From: Cristatella mucedo | Lineage: Eukaryota > Bryozoa > Phylactolaemata > Cristatellidae | NCBI GenBank assembly: GCA_009760855.2 | Contig: WPIO01000032.1 | Location: forward strand, 500,501 to 564,500 | Direction of reading: 5' to 3' | Length of the DNA: 64,000 nt | Shown: positions 22,666 through 34,628 of the stretch, piece by piece | How the letters are laid out: every line of letters begins with the position of its first letter | Position numbering within the stretch: the first letter of the stretch is position 1 | The notes under the pieces: generated by a model | Told to the model about the DNA's origin: nothing | What the model saw: only the letters and a program-made list of their open reading frames with translations | Database searches by the model: none | Made by a program: the position numbers and the translations under genes

Positions 22666-24200
22666 ATCCACGTCAGGTTTTTAAGTAATTCCAGGTTTTA
22701 AGAAACAATGAACTTGATGCAGCTGAGAGCTATGCTTAGAAATTCTGGCCAGATTTTTTTTCCGATAAGATTTGCACCTCATTATCAGTGTCTATTCCAC
22801 GTTCTCTTTGAAGGATACACTCTGTTTCTTCCTTTGCTGTCAGAGCCGGACGGTGAGAAGGGCTGTTTTAATGGGTAATTATTTTTTGTAGGTTTTCTCT
22901 ACTGGCCAACCCTTATGCCAATTCCAGCAACGATCGGGAATATCGGTTGGATTTATGAACGAGCAAACAGCAGTAGCAATATACCAAGTGTCTTAAGTTA
23001 GAGTGGACCAGCAAGGTCCTGCAAACTTTATATCCATTTGCAAGCTACCTGTTGAACTAGGATGCGACTCGATCTTTATCTTTTCCACAAACGGGATCTT
23101 TTATGCTAAAATAGGCTCGATCCTCGTAGTTCTAGTTCAAATCATAGTTGCTGCGAAATGATGGGCAAAAGCATATGTTTGGTCAAAATTCAGCTAGGCA
23201 ATAGCATTCAGGGCCAGCACTTGGGAAATCAGAAGTATATTGCGTATCTTCTTCTCTTGTGGCAGTGCTTGCACCACCATGTGGTGGTCCAAGTGGTGGG
23301 CTGCCTTCGCCCTCCTAGAGCTCAAAGGTCAAAGGTCATGCTTTCTGCCTTCACTCATTTTCTCCTCACTTCTTATCTGAAAAGATAAAAATTATTTACA
23401 TATTCTGGATAATTTTTAGAGATTTCTTCTCTGCTCATGTTATTGTGTTCATCCTGCTTGCTTTCGTCCTCATCAAACCATTCTTCCTCATCCCATCTGC
23501 GATTTAAATATTTCCTGGTGTTTTCCGTTTTTACACTGTGCTTTAGGTTGGCTTTCCTAAAAGACCCCGTCTAGTACCCTGCCGGAGTTACTTCAAGTTT
23601 TCGGTTTCTGTTGTAGGAGCCGCCTGCATTTTTTTCTCGCATGTCTTTTGAAAAGAGATTCGGGTTCCAAAAAACTATAAACAAGTACACAGTAGCAGTA
23701 GTAACAATAAAAATTCCCCAGGGGGGTGGGGCTAGTTTGGAGCAACAATGACCTTCACACATTTGACTCCGTCTCCGGAGGAAGAGGTTGAGCCTGTAGG
23801 GAGCTTGACAAAAAGTCTCCGAGAAGATTAAACGACGTCGTCTAAATGCTGGCTCAAGGAGACTAAATGTCGCTAAGTATACTAGAATCTGAAATGAACA
23901 CACTCACTAATTACCTTCTCAAACTTCCTATTTTGGCAGCTATAAGTTTAAGTGAGCGGCATATAATATCCTGGCAACACAGCATGGACAAGTTGAGCTC
24001 TGGCGTAGGTGATAGGCTGGCACAACCAGGTAAGCCTAGCTTTTTCCAAGTCTGTAAGCATGCTTAAATAGCTCGGCCAGCAATCGTCAAGTCCACTGAA
24101 AAAGCATTCGCTTGAATCAAGATTGGTTTCCTCATACGGAAACGTTGTTAAATAAATATGCACAATTCGTTTTGATCTTTGGGCGACCAGGGAAATGTTT
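22666..24200 (-). other. Right arm of the hAT element, mostly unreadable
   Basis: Should hold the 5' end of the transposase gene. The only coding-like stretch is a minus-strand open frame at 23373-23558 (62 codons). It reads RKANLKHSVKTENTRKYLNR, then a run rich in Glu and Asp around WFDEDESKQDEH, and is preceded by an acceptor-like TCTTTTAG. It could be a transposase exon or chance. The rest has no recognised feature. Confidence 0.35.
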
Positions 24201-24754
24201 ACCCGTCCCACCCACCCTTGCTACGCCACTGCCGTCGAGCCAGTAATGTCTGCAGCGAACCCTTAATATCGGGATTCGTGAGAGGCGAAGGCGTCTTTGC
24301 GTCCAATTAAATTTGATCGCTCGCCCAGCCACGTTCTTAGTAAGTGGGTCGTTCCGCAGACGCGTGGCAAAAACGTGGTCGTGGTGCTGAGCAAGATTTT
24401 GCCAGTGGAGTCTGAGCGAAAGAAAGACGAGAAAATGACATTTCTCTCTAATAATTGACCAATAGTAGATGCACTGCAGTGACGTTCCTGTCATTGTAGC
24501 CACAGCGACTCGCAACCATGCCAAGTGGAGATAAGTTTCTAGCTATCACTCCCTTCGCAACTTCGTTCCCTGCTGACGTTAATCGATGTTTTTCGCTCAG
24601 TAGCGGCGGAGTAAATATAAGGGTATCGCTACTACTAAATGGCGGATGCTAGCTGGACGGTAGGTTGAGCTAGAGCTACTACCGTAGGCGTCGTGTAGAA
24701 ACATTGTTAACTTTAATGAGGTGTTGGTTCACTGACCTCTATTTTTGTGTATAG

Positions 24755-24975
24755 CTGCTCACGGCAGGGCGTGGTTTGTAAGAAAACCCGCAGCATCTGG
24801 TTAACTCCCGGGAAAGCTCGCCGGGCATTAATCCTCAAGTGCCAGGTTTTCAATATCAATACCCACTGAAGTGAACGGAAGCAGCTCAGGCTGGGTGGAG
24901 CAGCAGTCTGGAAAGTATCTGTGCTGAGACATCAGTCAGGATAACAGCTGCGGTCGCACTTTCACAAACCAGTAC
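24755..24975 (+). pseudogene. Relic promoter and exon 1 of the secreted-protein family
   Basis: Aligns to the gene 3 and gene 4 promoters: GCGTGGTTTGTAA in place of GCGTGGTTCATGC, then GGTTAACTCC, then ATCAATACCCACTG in place of TATTTATACCCGTC. After that comes AAGTATCTGTGCTGAGACAT, followed by CAGTC and the exon-1 position. The start codon is AGG (24938-24940) instead of ATG, followed by ATAACAGCTGCGGTCGCACT. No exon 2 with Asn codons follows. The octamer and TATA box are destroyed, so this copy is dead. Confidence 0.7.
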
Positions 24976-25729
24976 TTTTAAAAAGATATATTAAATGCTA
25001 GTTGAAGCATAAAAGCTAACTTTAGCTGCTATTTTTGAAGCAGCTAGGATTGTGCTGCCAACTACTTATCGCGCCAGCTGTACTTTGGTTTTCCGACTTA
25101 ACTCTTGAAAACGATATTCCGTGGAAGCTGGCAATCTTCATTTGGATGCTAGTGAGATCCCCTAACTCACCGACAATCACTTTGTCTTTGATAATTCGTT
25201 CAGAGATTCGGTGCTCTGTTTAACAACATTCTATATATTGAGCATTGTCTTTTATTCAATTTGGCTGTGAATATTTACTAAAAATACTGATCAAAACTGG
25301 TCAAACAATGAACTTATCGTTTAAGGTACCTTTAAAAACAAGCATGTTAGAAGCGGAATTTAAAGTAAAATGAAAAGCGTCAAATGATTACAAGAATGAT
25401 TTATAAACTGAAAGTAAATTGGAACCATAATTTTTTAAGGAATAACACAGCTTTTGATCTCAGCATCGTTAGGAAATTATATTCAAAATTGGTGCACGTT
25501 CAAAAATTGAGGCTCTTATAGCCACCCTATTGATGTACTTGCTTTGATCCGTTAATACAGCCTCATTTACTGCGTAGCATTTTGCTAATTCTAATCTGTA
25601 AATAAAAAAATAATCCACAGCTAAATGTGAAAATTTAAATGTTTTTCAGCTCTTCCGGTAAGCCATGCAGTATTTTAGCGTTGCATTTGGTCTGATAAGC
25701 GCTAAAAACAATTACAGTAGGCATCTTAA

Positions 25730-25785
25730 CACTTTATAGACCCTTTATCAAGTGTATTATTATATTATTATTATTATAGCCTAAA
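25730..25785 (+). mobile_element. LINE 3'-terminal scrap
   Basis: CCCTTTATCAAGTGTATTATTATATTATTATT corresponds to the last part of the LINE hairpin plus its tail; nothing upstream belongs to the element. It is written here in two parts: CCCTTTATCAAGTG and an ATT-rich run. Confidence 0.5.
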
Positions 25786-25904
25786 ATAATGCATACTATT
25801 AAAATATCGTATTCATTGAGTTACTTGCTTCGCCAAGCCCTGAGCTGAGTTTCGGTCATTATTTGATGGGTTGTAATATTTTATTAGTTCGCGAATCACA
25901 GTGC

Positions 25905-26070
25905 AATAGCTCATTAGGTATGGCGATAGCTCTTCGCGACTGAGGTCGTGGGTTCGAATCATTCAGTTGGTGATCCTCTATTGCCAAATGCAAGTGGTAG
26001 TGATAGCTGTTCAGACAATTCTGCCTCTATACAAATGAGGCGGTTAAGTCAGCAAATATTTTTTATTGAA
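25905..26070 (+). mobile_element. SINE, family B
   Basis: Box-B-like GGTTCGAATC in the head, then GGTGATCCTCTATTGCCAA, GTGATAGCTGTTCAGACAAT and AATGAGGCGGTTAAGTCAGC. It is in the same position and orientation as the SINE at 38.7 kb, so it predates duplication of the block. Confidence 0.75.
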
Positions 26071-26900
26071 CATTCGGATTTTGCTTTGCTGCCGTGATTG
26101 TAATTCCGCCCACTTGCAGTGACCTCCACTCTCCTATGATGTAGGATGGATTACATAGAAGCCATTGTTAGATCATAAGATAGTTAATGTTTGCAACATG
26201 ACATCGCGATCACTCCATTTATTGTCGTAATATGAATGATTTGTCTATCTGTGTGTATACGACCCTGATAAGAGGAGATTAACCTCCAAGCCTTTCCATT
26301 CGTCGATTATTTACCCTTAATAAAACCTCCTCCAGTCACTCGCGATTAGTCGTGCACGTAACTAATCTTTATTTTGTTTCTAAAAGTGCTTTTTACGTCT
26401 TTCTAATAGTTAGTGATGAAGCCATTAATTTTAATTAGGATGATACAATTTAAATTTCCGACAGTGACTGCCGTTAACCAAGGCTAAATGCAAATGATAT
26501 CAAATGAGTAAATGCGAAGCTGCAAAACAAAACTATCAACTATGACTCGAATGTGGCTGATTTTTTGCTTGATCATCTAGCTGTTCATTAATACCACAAT
26601 ACTATTCACCCAGGTAATAAATTAAGAAACAGTAGTCTTTATCGCTCAAGTGGACTATAGGATTTTTATGGGGATCAGCGATGATTTTACTAAGCTTATC
26701 GATCTAGTAACTGAGAGCAACTTATTTGGGAATGAAAAAGTCACGGGCTCCTAAAGACTGTATAAATTCACTGGTATACAATCAAGTTCTTCGTCGAAAG
26801 TGAAAAATGGTTAACGAAAGCTTAAACTTTAACAATTACTTTGAATAGGATTTTAGTCCTATTCATAAGATTTTAGTTGATAAAGTCACAGGCAGTAGCT

Positions 26901-27440
26901 CGGCGAGAGCCTAGAAAGTATAATACCCTCTGCTAGCCGTTGAGGTGTGTGAGCGGAGAATGCGAGATATAACTTACTGTCCATAGACCACCCGAGGAGA
27001 AGGAGGAGGAGGAGGAGGAGGAGGAGGAGGAGGAGGAGGAGGAGGAGGAGGAGGAGGAGGAGGAGGAGGCTTGGAATTGTGAATCGGATCAGCTAGGTAT
27101 AAAGAGCCAGGCCGAGGCGGACTTTGTGAGTGAGGTTTTCTCTACGTTCATTGATTAAGCGGGAGCCATCGAATCACCTTCTGCCAAGAAGAAACACGGT
27201 CAAACCTCGGAGATAGGCTAACTAGCCATGCAACCGTATGTATTGCCAGCTGCTGTGGTGCAGTAGCTGTTTCAGTAGCCTAGCCAAAATTTAATTGCAA
27301 TATTCTAGACGTGGCAGTCCAAGGGAGAAAGTCAAGTGTTTTGCAAGGCACCTCAGTTGGGTAGAAATTCCTCAGTCTTAGGTAGGGATCTGACGTGATG
27401 GCTTGCTGTGGAGGCGCAGCATTTAAAATTAAAACTTTAT
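26901..27440. repeat. (GGA)n microsatellite in unrecognised DNA
   Basis: A pure AGG trinucleotide run at about 26,994-27,069. Flanking sequence holds no gene or element that I recognise. Confidence 0.9.
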
Positions 27441-27445
27441 AATTT

Positions 27446-27645
27446 ACAGTAAGGGATACCTCAGTGCTCTGTCTCAGGACCCTCTTCTATTCGCTGCCTA
27501 TAATCTCTCAGGATGATGCCATCGCCAAACACAAACCTGGCTTTCATTTCTGCACCGGCGACACACAGCTCAACTTACTTTTCGATCCTTCTAAACCTCG
27601 CTCCTCATATTGCAGGCGGCCCCTCATGAAGACTTCAAAGCAAAC
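27446..27645 (+). mobile_element. LINE reverse-transcriptase core fragment
   Basis: Translates in pieces as VRDTSVLCLRTLFYSLP and AIAKHKPGFHFCTGDTQLN. This corresponds to the GVPQGSVLGP, LFxxYxLPL and FHxYADDTQL motifs of CR1/L2-type RT. The catalytic YADD is now CTGD, so it is dead. Confidence 0.7.
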
Positions 27646-27649
27646 TATT

Positions 27650-29185
27650 TCTTAGTCCGCTAAAAGATAATCTATGAGATAACGTTGTTTATAAAGCACT
27701 GTTCAGGTTGTTTGGTAGGCGAATCATATTTTATTACTAGCACCTATAGATCACGCAGCTTGTATCTTCATACCTCTGTTCCATCACGTGGCCTTCCACG
27801 GATGGACCGCACAATATCGCAGACGCTAGCTACAGTATATTTGCTATCGCTTTCTCTAGTGTATAGGCTTCGACCGGCTGCCATTTTATCAGTTAAAGTA
27901 CCAATCTATTTTGGGCGTTTAAATGGTTATGTGAATGATTCCATATTATGAGGAACGCACTCATGTCACACATGACGCACTTAATAGCATCGTATATCAC
28001 CGCAATGTTCTCGTATTTCGCTTTTCGCGAGCTCAATTTGAGCGTCAAACTGTTAGCAATTGTTTGCAAAATGTACGCAATGGACTGCTATGAAAATATT
28101 AGTTCTGAAAACACGCGGTACGGACAATATCCATAAATATTGAGTCCCTTATAAAGTTGGTCTTTACTCAAATATATTATCCAAATCAAGTTACCAAACA
28201 CGTGTATACTACCCAGTACTCGCAAAAGTGTAACAGTTTCCTCGACGAACAAAAGAAAATCCATTACCACAAGCAGGTGCAAAATTCAATAATTGCGAAA
28301 TCGTGTTTGTTTTCACTATCATTCACATTAAGCCCTTACACGTTAAATTTTTTTTAAATATGGGCAGTATTAATAGCTATCAAAGGACTATTTGCGGCGT
28401 ATCAGGCAGCTCGCGTCCCAACGAAAAGTCCATTGGGAACGAGTCTGAAAATTGCCTGCTGCTGAATTTAAATAACGACCTTGAACGTGACGCGCGAGAA
28501 CCTTATCCCTGGCCTAAGATCCAGGATTTTAGAGATTTATATAGCGCTCTAAGAAAGCTAAATTTCTGTCGAGGCAATTTACAAATGCTAAAAAGTTACG
28601 GTTTCTTTTTAGTCAGTCTTACCGTGCTCTCTGACAGCATGCTTAAGCCTGAAACGAAAGATTTGAGTGAATGGAACGTAAGCTGTATGCAATAAGTGTT
28701 TCAGAGCTATCCTTTCGGAATAAGGTCAGGTTACGCGGTCACCTCAGACACGAGTGAGTTTCAGGATCTAAGAAAATAGGAGCTAATGGCACTATCACTA
28801 GAGGGCTTACGGTTTAAAAGACAAAGCTAAACGACAGATAAAAGAAGATTTTTCATAATTACTCATAGCCTGATTAGAAAATATTTCTATTGAAAGGCCT
28901 GAGCAAAACAATTAAGGGACCCAAAAATCGAGGCGACGAATGCTGCAGTCATAATGAATCGTTTGCCTGCTACAATAGCAAGATTAGGGAACGTGAGAGT
29001 GTAAGGACTGCTCTTGAATTAGGATAACCAGGAAATGCTCTGTCCTAATACACGGTCAGGTGGTGTACAAGGCAGATATTGATGTTGCATTTGAGCTACA
29101 GGATTTAAGTAAAGCAGCTGAATTGTGTCTAATTCATCGTACGGGAGTTTTTGCGCACTAACGTAGGCTTAGGATCCTTGCAACC
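27650..29185. other. No gene; one LINE tail scrap
   Basis: At about 28,530-28,595 the + strand carries ATATAGCGCTCTAAGAAAGC and GAGGCAATTTACAAATGCT, the reverse complement of a LINE 3' end. The surrounding 130-codon open frame (28303-28695) runs straight through this scrap and is therefore not a gene. Nothing else recognised. Confidence 0.5.
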
Positions 29186-29189
29186 CTTG

Positions 29190-30249
29190 CTTTGATCCCT
29201 CCCAGCCATCGAGCACCTCAAATTCTCTCAACTCACTTGGTGCATGTATTGATGACATCCGCACATGGATGGCAGCAAATTTTCTAAAACTAAACGGTGA
29301 TAACTTACTAGTTATGGGCAAACCCAGTGCGATTCAGAAATTGGAAAGATTGAGGCTCAAAATTGGCTCTGCCAGCATATTTCCTGTTGAATCAGCTCGA
29401 AATCCAGGTGTCATATTCCAATGCGACCTCTCGTTAGACGACCATATCAGCTCCACAGTCAAATCTGCCTATTTCCAGCTTCATAACGTTGCTAAAACTC
29501 GGGCTTGTTTAGATAAAGATACCACGTCCGAGTTGGCATATGCATTTGTGACATCCCGTCTTGACTTCTGCAACTCAAAGCTTACTGGCCTACCAGCATG
29601 TGCGATCAGGCGATTGTAGCTGGTGCAAAACTCGGCAGCTAGGCTTGTCTGTCGTGAGCATCGCAGTTGCCACATTACTCTACTTCTCGCCGACCTGCAC
29701 TGGCTACCAGTCAAGTGACGGATCGACTTCAAGGTTTTGTCGCTCACTTTTAGGTCACTTCATTCTTTGGCTCCAGCCTATCTCTCAGATATACTACCCC
29801 ATCAGGCCAAGCATCGTACCACCCGCTTTTCGGAATCCAAAAGTCTACAATTATCTCGTACAAACCTCAAATCCTTTGAAGACCGTGCATTTAGTTCGTA
29901 TGCTCCCAAAGCCTGGAACTTTCTCCCGAATCGCGTCAGAAAATCCCCTGACCTGACCACATTTAAAAAGAACTTAAAAACACACCTATTTAGGACAGCC
30001 TTTAGTGGGTCCCTGTGATTCGTCCATCATGTGCTTATGCGTGCTGACACTGTGCATGCTGCCACTAACCACATTTGCATGCTGACCCTGTGCATGTCAC
30101 CCCTAACCATGTTATTCGTTTGTTTGTTTATCAAGCATGATATTACTCACCATTCAATTGCATTTCCCTTTGCAGCAAATGTGAAGCGCCTAGAGAGAGA
30201 TTGAGTTCCCTGAGGGCGCTTTATCAAGTGCATTATTTTTATTATTATA
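29190..30249 (+). mobile_element. CR1/L2-like LINE, best + strand copy
   Basis: Covers the RT from the WMAANFLKLNGDNLLVMGKP segment through [40 protein letters not shown] and SLTFRSLHSLAPAYLSDILP to the FSGSL end. The full 3' UTR, hairpin and ATT tail follow. Only two or three in-frame stops interrupt it. Good reference for the family consensus. Confidence 0.9.
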
Positions 30250-31810
30250 ATAACCTTCTTAGGCTGGTGAAGACGCTGCTTTTAGCTATTGATAGGTACA
30301 TGTTGAAGTAATTTTTAAGCGTTCTGTACGGTTTCGCAGCTCATTTAGCTTCAGCATATTGGAATGCATCATGGCTGAATTAGCAAGTCACTAAACCTGC
30401 TTTAAGGTGCCAGATGTACATGCGTTTTCTCTCGTCGTATGGTCTTTCCACGTTACGAGTACTCCTTCTGTGGCCCCAAGGAGCTTGATGTAGCTTCATA
30501 ACCTCAGCAACAGTCCTTTGCTTGATGGGGAGACAGTGGAGCACTTTGATAGCTGATGCCCTGTGGCAGCAGTGACGCCTGCGACCAATAAGCCTGGCGA
30601 CAACAGTTTTAGAGCAACAGGCCTGAAGACCTGCAGTTGCCTAGGTTCAACTGCAATGTTTCAAAGGCTTGGAAATCCTTTGATATGGTATTCTTATATG
30701 AGCAAGATTTAATTTACACCACGCTTCAGAGATGACGGTATTCAGACGTAATCGTTTAAACTACTCGGTCACCTAAGATAAGGACAATCTGGAAACGGGG
30801 ACTCAGATTTTGCGCTCAAGTCTCAGGTTGTATTTCATAGAAACTAATTTTATGGGCTTCGCTTTCACTTACTGGTTTCACTAGATTTGATCCCAAATAG
30901 TTTTTTGGGGTACTTTTTTTCCATTGACATTCTTTATTAAAATCCAAGTTTAAATTCCGGCATTCTATACTGCAAGGATGATAACAGTTTTTGAAATACA
31001 GAATTTCAAATAGAGATGTGTGGGTAAGTACAGCCACATGCCATCGGCATACAATCAAAGCCTAGGTAGGCATTAAGGCTAATTTGGCTACAGAAAGGAA
31101 GCATACATCCAACGAAAACATTACACTACCTTAAAGGCAGCTGTTAGCCATCGATATTAAAGCTCTGAAATTTTCTACTGAGACAGGACCTAAAAGATTT
31201 GAATGAAACACTAACAAAGTCTAGTGGTTAAGCTGGATTCGATTAGAAATTACGATTTTATTGGCGATCAGAATTATCGATGCGGCCGAGGGACACACCA
31301 GAATAGAAGAATAATTAAGCTAGATTAGCCGGCTTTATAATTGCGTTAAATACTTGCAGCAGCTGTGAACCTGCTGAGCGAATCATCCAGCAACCTAACA
31401 GGATCGTGCTAACTATATTTATGGTGCCAAAACAAAGTGCGGCAGTTCTTCATTCGTGGTGTAAGTACTGTGGTAGTTCACTAAATAAGTTATAGCTACG
31501 TTGATTGGGATACAAGGACGTCAGAACTAAATTAAATTTGATGTTTACCCTCAAAAGAGTCATGCGAGTAGCTGTTTTATTTGATGTTTCAGGTAAGGCA
31601 TCGAATTTTACTGTAGTTGTATATCAGCGGCTGCTTGAATCGATTTTTTCAGAGGTAAGAAATTAATTTCGACATTCTTTATAGCTTGAATTTGTTTTGA
31701 ATATTCATTCAATATCTTATCGTGTAACGGTTGATTCTTATGTGCCTCTCATCTCGCTTGGGCATCACTAAGATGACACTACAGTGGTTCAGTTAATATC
31801 TATGTGGCGG
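30250..31810. other. No recognised feature
   Basis: No gene, LINE tail or SINE seen in about 1.5 kb of sequence. Confidence 0.5.
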
Positions 31811-31814
31811 AAGC

Positions 31815-32640
31815 CAGAGTAATAATGTGAACTGACAAAGATAGTCGAGTAGCAGCTGAAGTACCACTAACCATTCAATCATGCTTTCGTTCCAGCATAT
31901 GTTAAGCACATAGAAGATAATAAGTCCTCTGATGATGTTGTGTACATATATCATTTTTATTGTAATTAAGTACAATGTACCTCAGAGCTGTATGCATGGC
32001 CTGTCTCTTTTCACAGTTTGTAATTACCCTCTTGCCGATGTGATCGCCAAGTCTAAGCTAGGCTTTCACGTCTGTCCAACAGACACTCAACTGTAAATTT
32101 GCTTTGACTACGCGATGGACTCAGCCAAGAAGAATTCTCTTAACTTCCTTGTTCATGTATTGCTGACATCTTCACATTGATAGCTTCAAACTTTCTTGAA
32201 TATAAGTACAGTAAAACCAACTTGGTAGTGATAGGCAAACCAAGCATAACTCACAAATGGGAAAGCGTAACGCTTAAAATCAACTCCGCCGGCTAATCTC
32301 GTGCAGTATCTGCACGAACTCCACGCGTCCCGTTACAAAGCGAGGTAATACTAGATACCAAATGAGCTTCATCGTCGAATCTGCTTTAACGACACATCAT
32401 TGATACAAATGTAGCTTGCTTAGAATGGAAAACTACATCAATATTTGTTCACGCATTTGCAACGTCCCTTCTGTAACTAACTGCTTGCTGGTATACAGAC
32501 GTGTTCAATCACGCTCGTTCAGTTGTTACAACACTCCAAAGCTAGGCTTGTCTGTCGTGAGCATTTCAATTACTGCATCGCACCACTTCTCTTCGACATG
32601 CACTGGCTCCCAAGCGAGCAGCACATGGCCTTTTAGGTTC
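31815..32640 (+). mobile_element. LINE RT fragment with a second LINE end nested in it
   Basis: The outer LINE is collinear with 41,990-42,600 (AATGNGAACNGACAAAGAT at both). At about 31,862-31,975 a 3' UTR scrap (CCACTAACCATTCAATCATG to a TTTTTATTG tail) interrupts it. The RT resumes with VPQSCMHG-like and FHVCPTDTQL (YADD replaced by PTD). It decays towards 32,640. Confidence 0.7.
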
Positions 32641-32676
32641 CGCCAGTCACCTTCGGGTCTCTTAGAAGGGTGTTGC

Positions 32677-32917
32677 TGGGCAGGGCAGGTCAGGGCAGGA
32701 CAGGGAAGGGCGGAGCAGGGAAGGGCGGAGCAGGGAAGGGCGGAGCAGGGAAGGGCGGAGCAGGGAAGGACATGGCAGTGCATTCCAGGGCAGGGCAGGG
32801 CAGGGAAGGGCAGGGCAGGGTAGTGAAGGGCAGAGCAAGATAGGCAGAACTGAGGCGCGGTAGGGTTGGGCGGCCAGAGTAGGGCAGGGTAGGATATGGC
32901 CCCTGCCCTAGCAGGGC
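32677..32917. repeat. G-rich minisatellite
   Basis: Tandem 15-bp units of GGGAAGGGCGGAGCA (about five close copies) flanked by degenerate GGGCAGG units. The G-rich strand is +. Confidence 0.9.
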
Positions 32918-32919
32918 AT

Positions 32920-33830
32920 CAAGACTCCTCATCATTTTCTACCTTCTGCATGCGGGCAAAGCGCCTGCTGAAGTGTTACTGATGGTATACCAAGCCCTTG
33001 CAGCTTTAGTGACGCACTTTAATTTTCTATTTGACCGGGCTGTTCGGCTATCTCAATTGCCAGCTCCGCATTTACCAGCCTTCTTCGATAACAACTAAAA
33101 GTTTTAAATTTCCTTTCAGACTGACGCTTCCAGAGCTGCTTGTGATCATGTTCGACCAATCGTCGAGATTGAGGACTGCCTACCATTACAGCCAGCTAAA
33201 CGTCCTAATTGACGGCCAGGCAAAATAATAAATGATACAGTCCAGCCGTTGGGCTCGGCACTGACAAGAAAATATACACAAGATATGAATTGGCTCCGAA
33301 ATACATTCCGTGGTGCTATTCAAATTCTAGCCCTTTGTAGCCGTCTGTGCAGTGAAGGCCAACTCCAGTAGACAGAGATCAGTCGCACACATACATTCAC
33401 TACCGTAAGTGAATGGCGTAACCAAATGTACACATCAGGTCAATGTAGTCACTCTTAACAATGCTTGAGGAGTTTGCTACGTGATGCAGGATTCTTATTT
33501 GCGTCAACAATCGGCCTATGACAGAATTTGTGGAGAACCGTTTGTGGTTGTACAAGTGAAGCTATTGTGAAACCCAATCCCGAATGCACTTTAGGCATAG
33601 CTCGACAGCGCCGTTAGCAAGTTGCGGGAAGAGGGACATTGTTTGACTACCACTTGTATTCGAACATTCAGAGCAACCAGCCAGCATGGTGCATAGGAAT
33701 TTTGCCCGCTGGGCAATGAGTTCAGTTTCCGCTGACGCTGCTGGTGCTAGATTGGAATGCAATTAACTGAACCAAGACGCTGGCTATTTGTCCCCAGCTT
33801 CCTTTGGAAACGTGCAGTTGGGTGCGGTTC
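32920..33830. other. No gene; final 110 bp are unit 3 flank
   Basis: 32,920-33,690 shows nothing recognisable. From about 33,715 the sequence matches the flank of gene 2 (TTCAGTTTCCGCTG, ACTGAACCAAGACGCTGGCT), marking the upstream part of duplicated unit 3. Confidence 0.6.
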
Positions 33831-33916
33831 ATGCATATTTATAGTCCGCCTGGGGGTTAACGTCTAACGACGGCCCAAGGCGACTGCCATTAAGTGTCGC
33901 GTTCTCCGTATTTATA
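33831..33916 (+). promoter_or_regulatory. Promoter of gene 3
   Basis: Octamer variant ATGCATAT at 33831-33838, X-box-like CGTCTAACGACGG, TATTTATA at 33909-33916. Spacing 78 bp (octamer to TATA) and 83 bp (TATA to ATG). Confidence 0.8.
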
Positions 33917-33991
33917 CCCGTCGGAGCTACCTGAAGAAGCACAAGACAGCGCTGAGCAGCTCAGACAAGTATCGGAGCTGAGACTTCAGTC

Positions 33992-34253
33992 ATGAAGATA
34001 GCCGTGGTCGTACTCGCTCTATGCGTTCTTTCGGTTCAAGGTGAGTGCCCATTGTCGAGTCTCGTACGCTTGTTGCGCTCAGTCGCCACGTTGGGTCATT
34101 CTATTAATCTCAAACAAGCTGCGTCGCACTGTCCTTAAAAGACTGTGAGCGAGAGCGCCCTAAAATGGCGTTGCAACCAAGCACTATATTGCAAGGGCTA
34201 CATTATGACGTTCACTTTTTGTAGCTGGTGGCGGATGGGGAGGAAAAGAAAGC

Positions 34254-34289
<36 letters not shown>

Positions 34290-34628
34290 GATGGAAATAA
34301 TAACAACAACAATAATAACAATAACGCCGGTGGAAACAACAACAACAACAATAACAACAATGCTCGAGGCCACCACGAGAGAACCATCATCAAAAAGGTT
34401 CCAGTGCCCTACACGGTGGTTGAGAAAGTTCCGCAGCCTTATGAGGTCATCAAGGAGGTGAAGGTTCCCGTGGAAGTGATCAAGGAGGTCAAGGTACCAG
34501 TGGAGGTCATCAAGGAGGTGAAAGTGCCCTATCCAGTGGTTGAGAAAGTGCCAGTTCCCTATACAGTGGTGGAGAAAGTCCCTGTTCCGGTGAAAGTTCA
34601 TCGCGAGTACGAGCCTGAAGGATGGTAA
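33992..34628 (+). CDS. Secreted Asn-rich / Val-Pro repeat protein, copy 3
   Basis: Exons 33992-34040 and 34225-34628; intron 184 nt, phase 1; 150 residues. The signal peptide starts MKIAVVVLALCVLSVQ, followed by AGGGWGGKES. The Asn tract has three blocks separated by ADG and AGG. ARGHHERTIIKK then leads into the standard 76-residue Val/Pro/Lys/Glu domain ending HREYEPEGW. The second exon is nearly identical to those of copies 2, 4 and 5, including silent sites, more so than introns or flanks. AATAAA at 34678-34683 lies about 50 bp past the stop. A misleading alternative frame across the Asn tract reads as polythreonine; the correct frame is fixed by the splice phase and by the C-terminal domain. 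Function unknown, secretion inferred. Confidence 0.88.

Larger units (their letters stand above)
20011..24231 (-). mobile_element. hAT (Tip100-like) DNA transposon, 4.2 kb, decayed
   Basis: Bounded by 8-bp target duplications CCGTCAAG (20003-20010) and CCGTCGAG (24232-24239). The right terminus, read inward, is CAGTGGCGTAGCAAGG, a typical hAT/Tip100 terminal inverted repeat. The left terminus is CGGTGGTGTAATAAG, which differs mainly by transitions. The paralogous locus at about 36,027-36,034 (CTGTCGAG) has no insertion and represents the empty site. Transposase remains lie inside on the minus strand, and a LINE is nested within it. Confidence 0.85.
24232..26900. repeat. Paralogous block, left copy
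   Basis: Collinear with 36,035-39,660. Shared runs include AGCTAACTTTAGCTGCTATTTTT, TACTTNTCGCGCCAG, CGATATTCCGTGGAAG and AGCAGTGACTGCCGTTAA-like words in the same order. Holds a dead promoter plus exon-1 relic and a SINE that is also present at the same place in the right copy. No intact gene. Confidence 0.8.

Noticed and set aside
28303-28695. 130-codon + open frame
   Set aside because: Runs through the reverse complement of a LINE 3' end at about 28,530-28,595, so it is chance.
32677-32917. CRISPR-like array
   Set aside because: Units are contiguous 15-bp repeats without spacers and the genome is eukaryotic.
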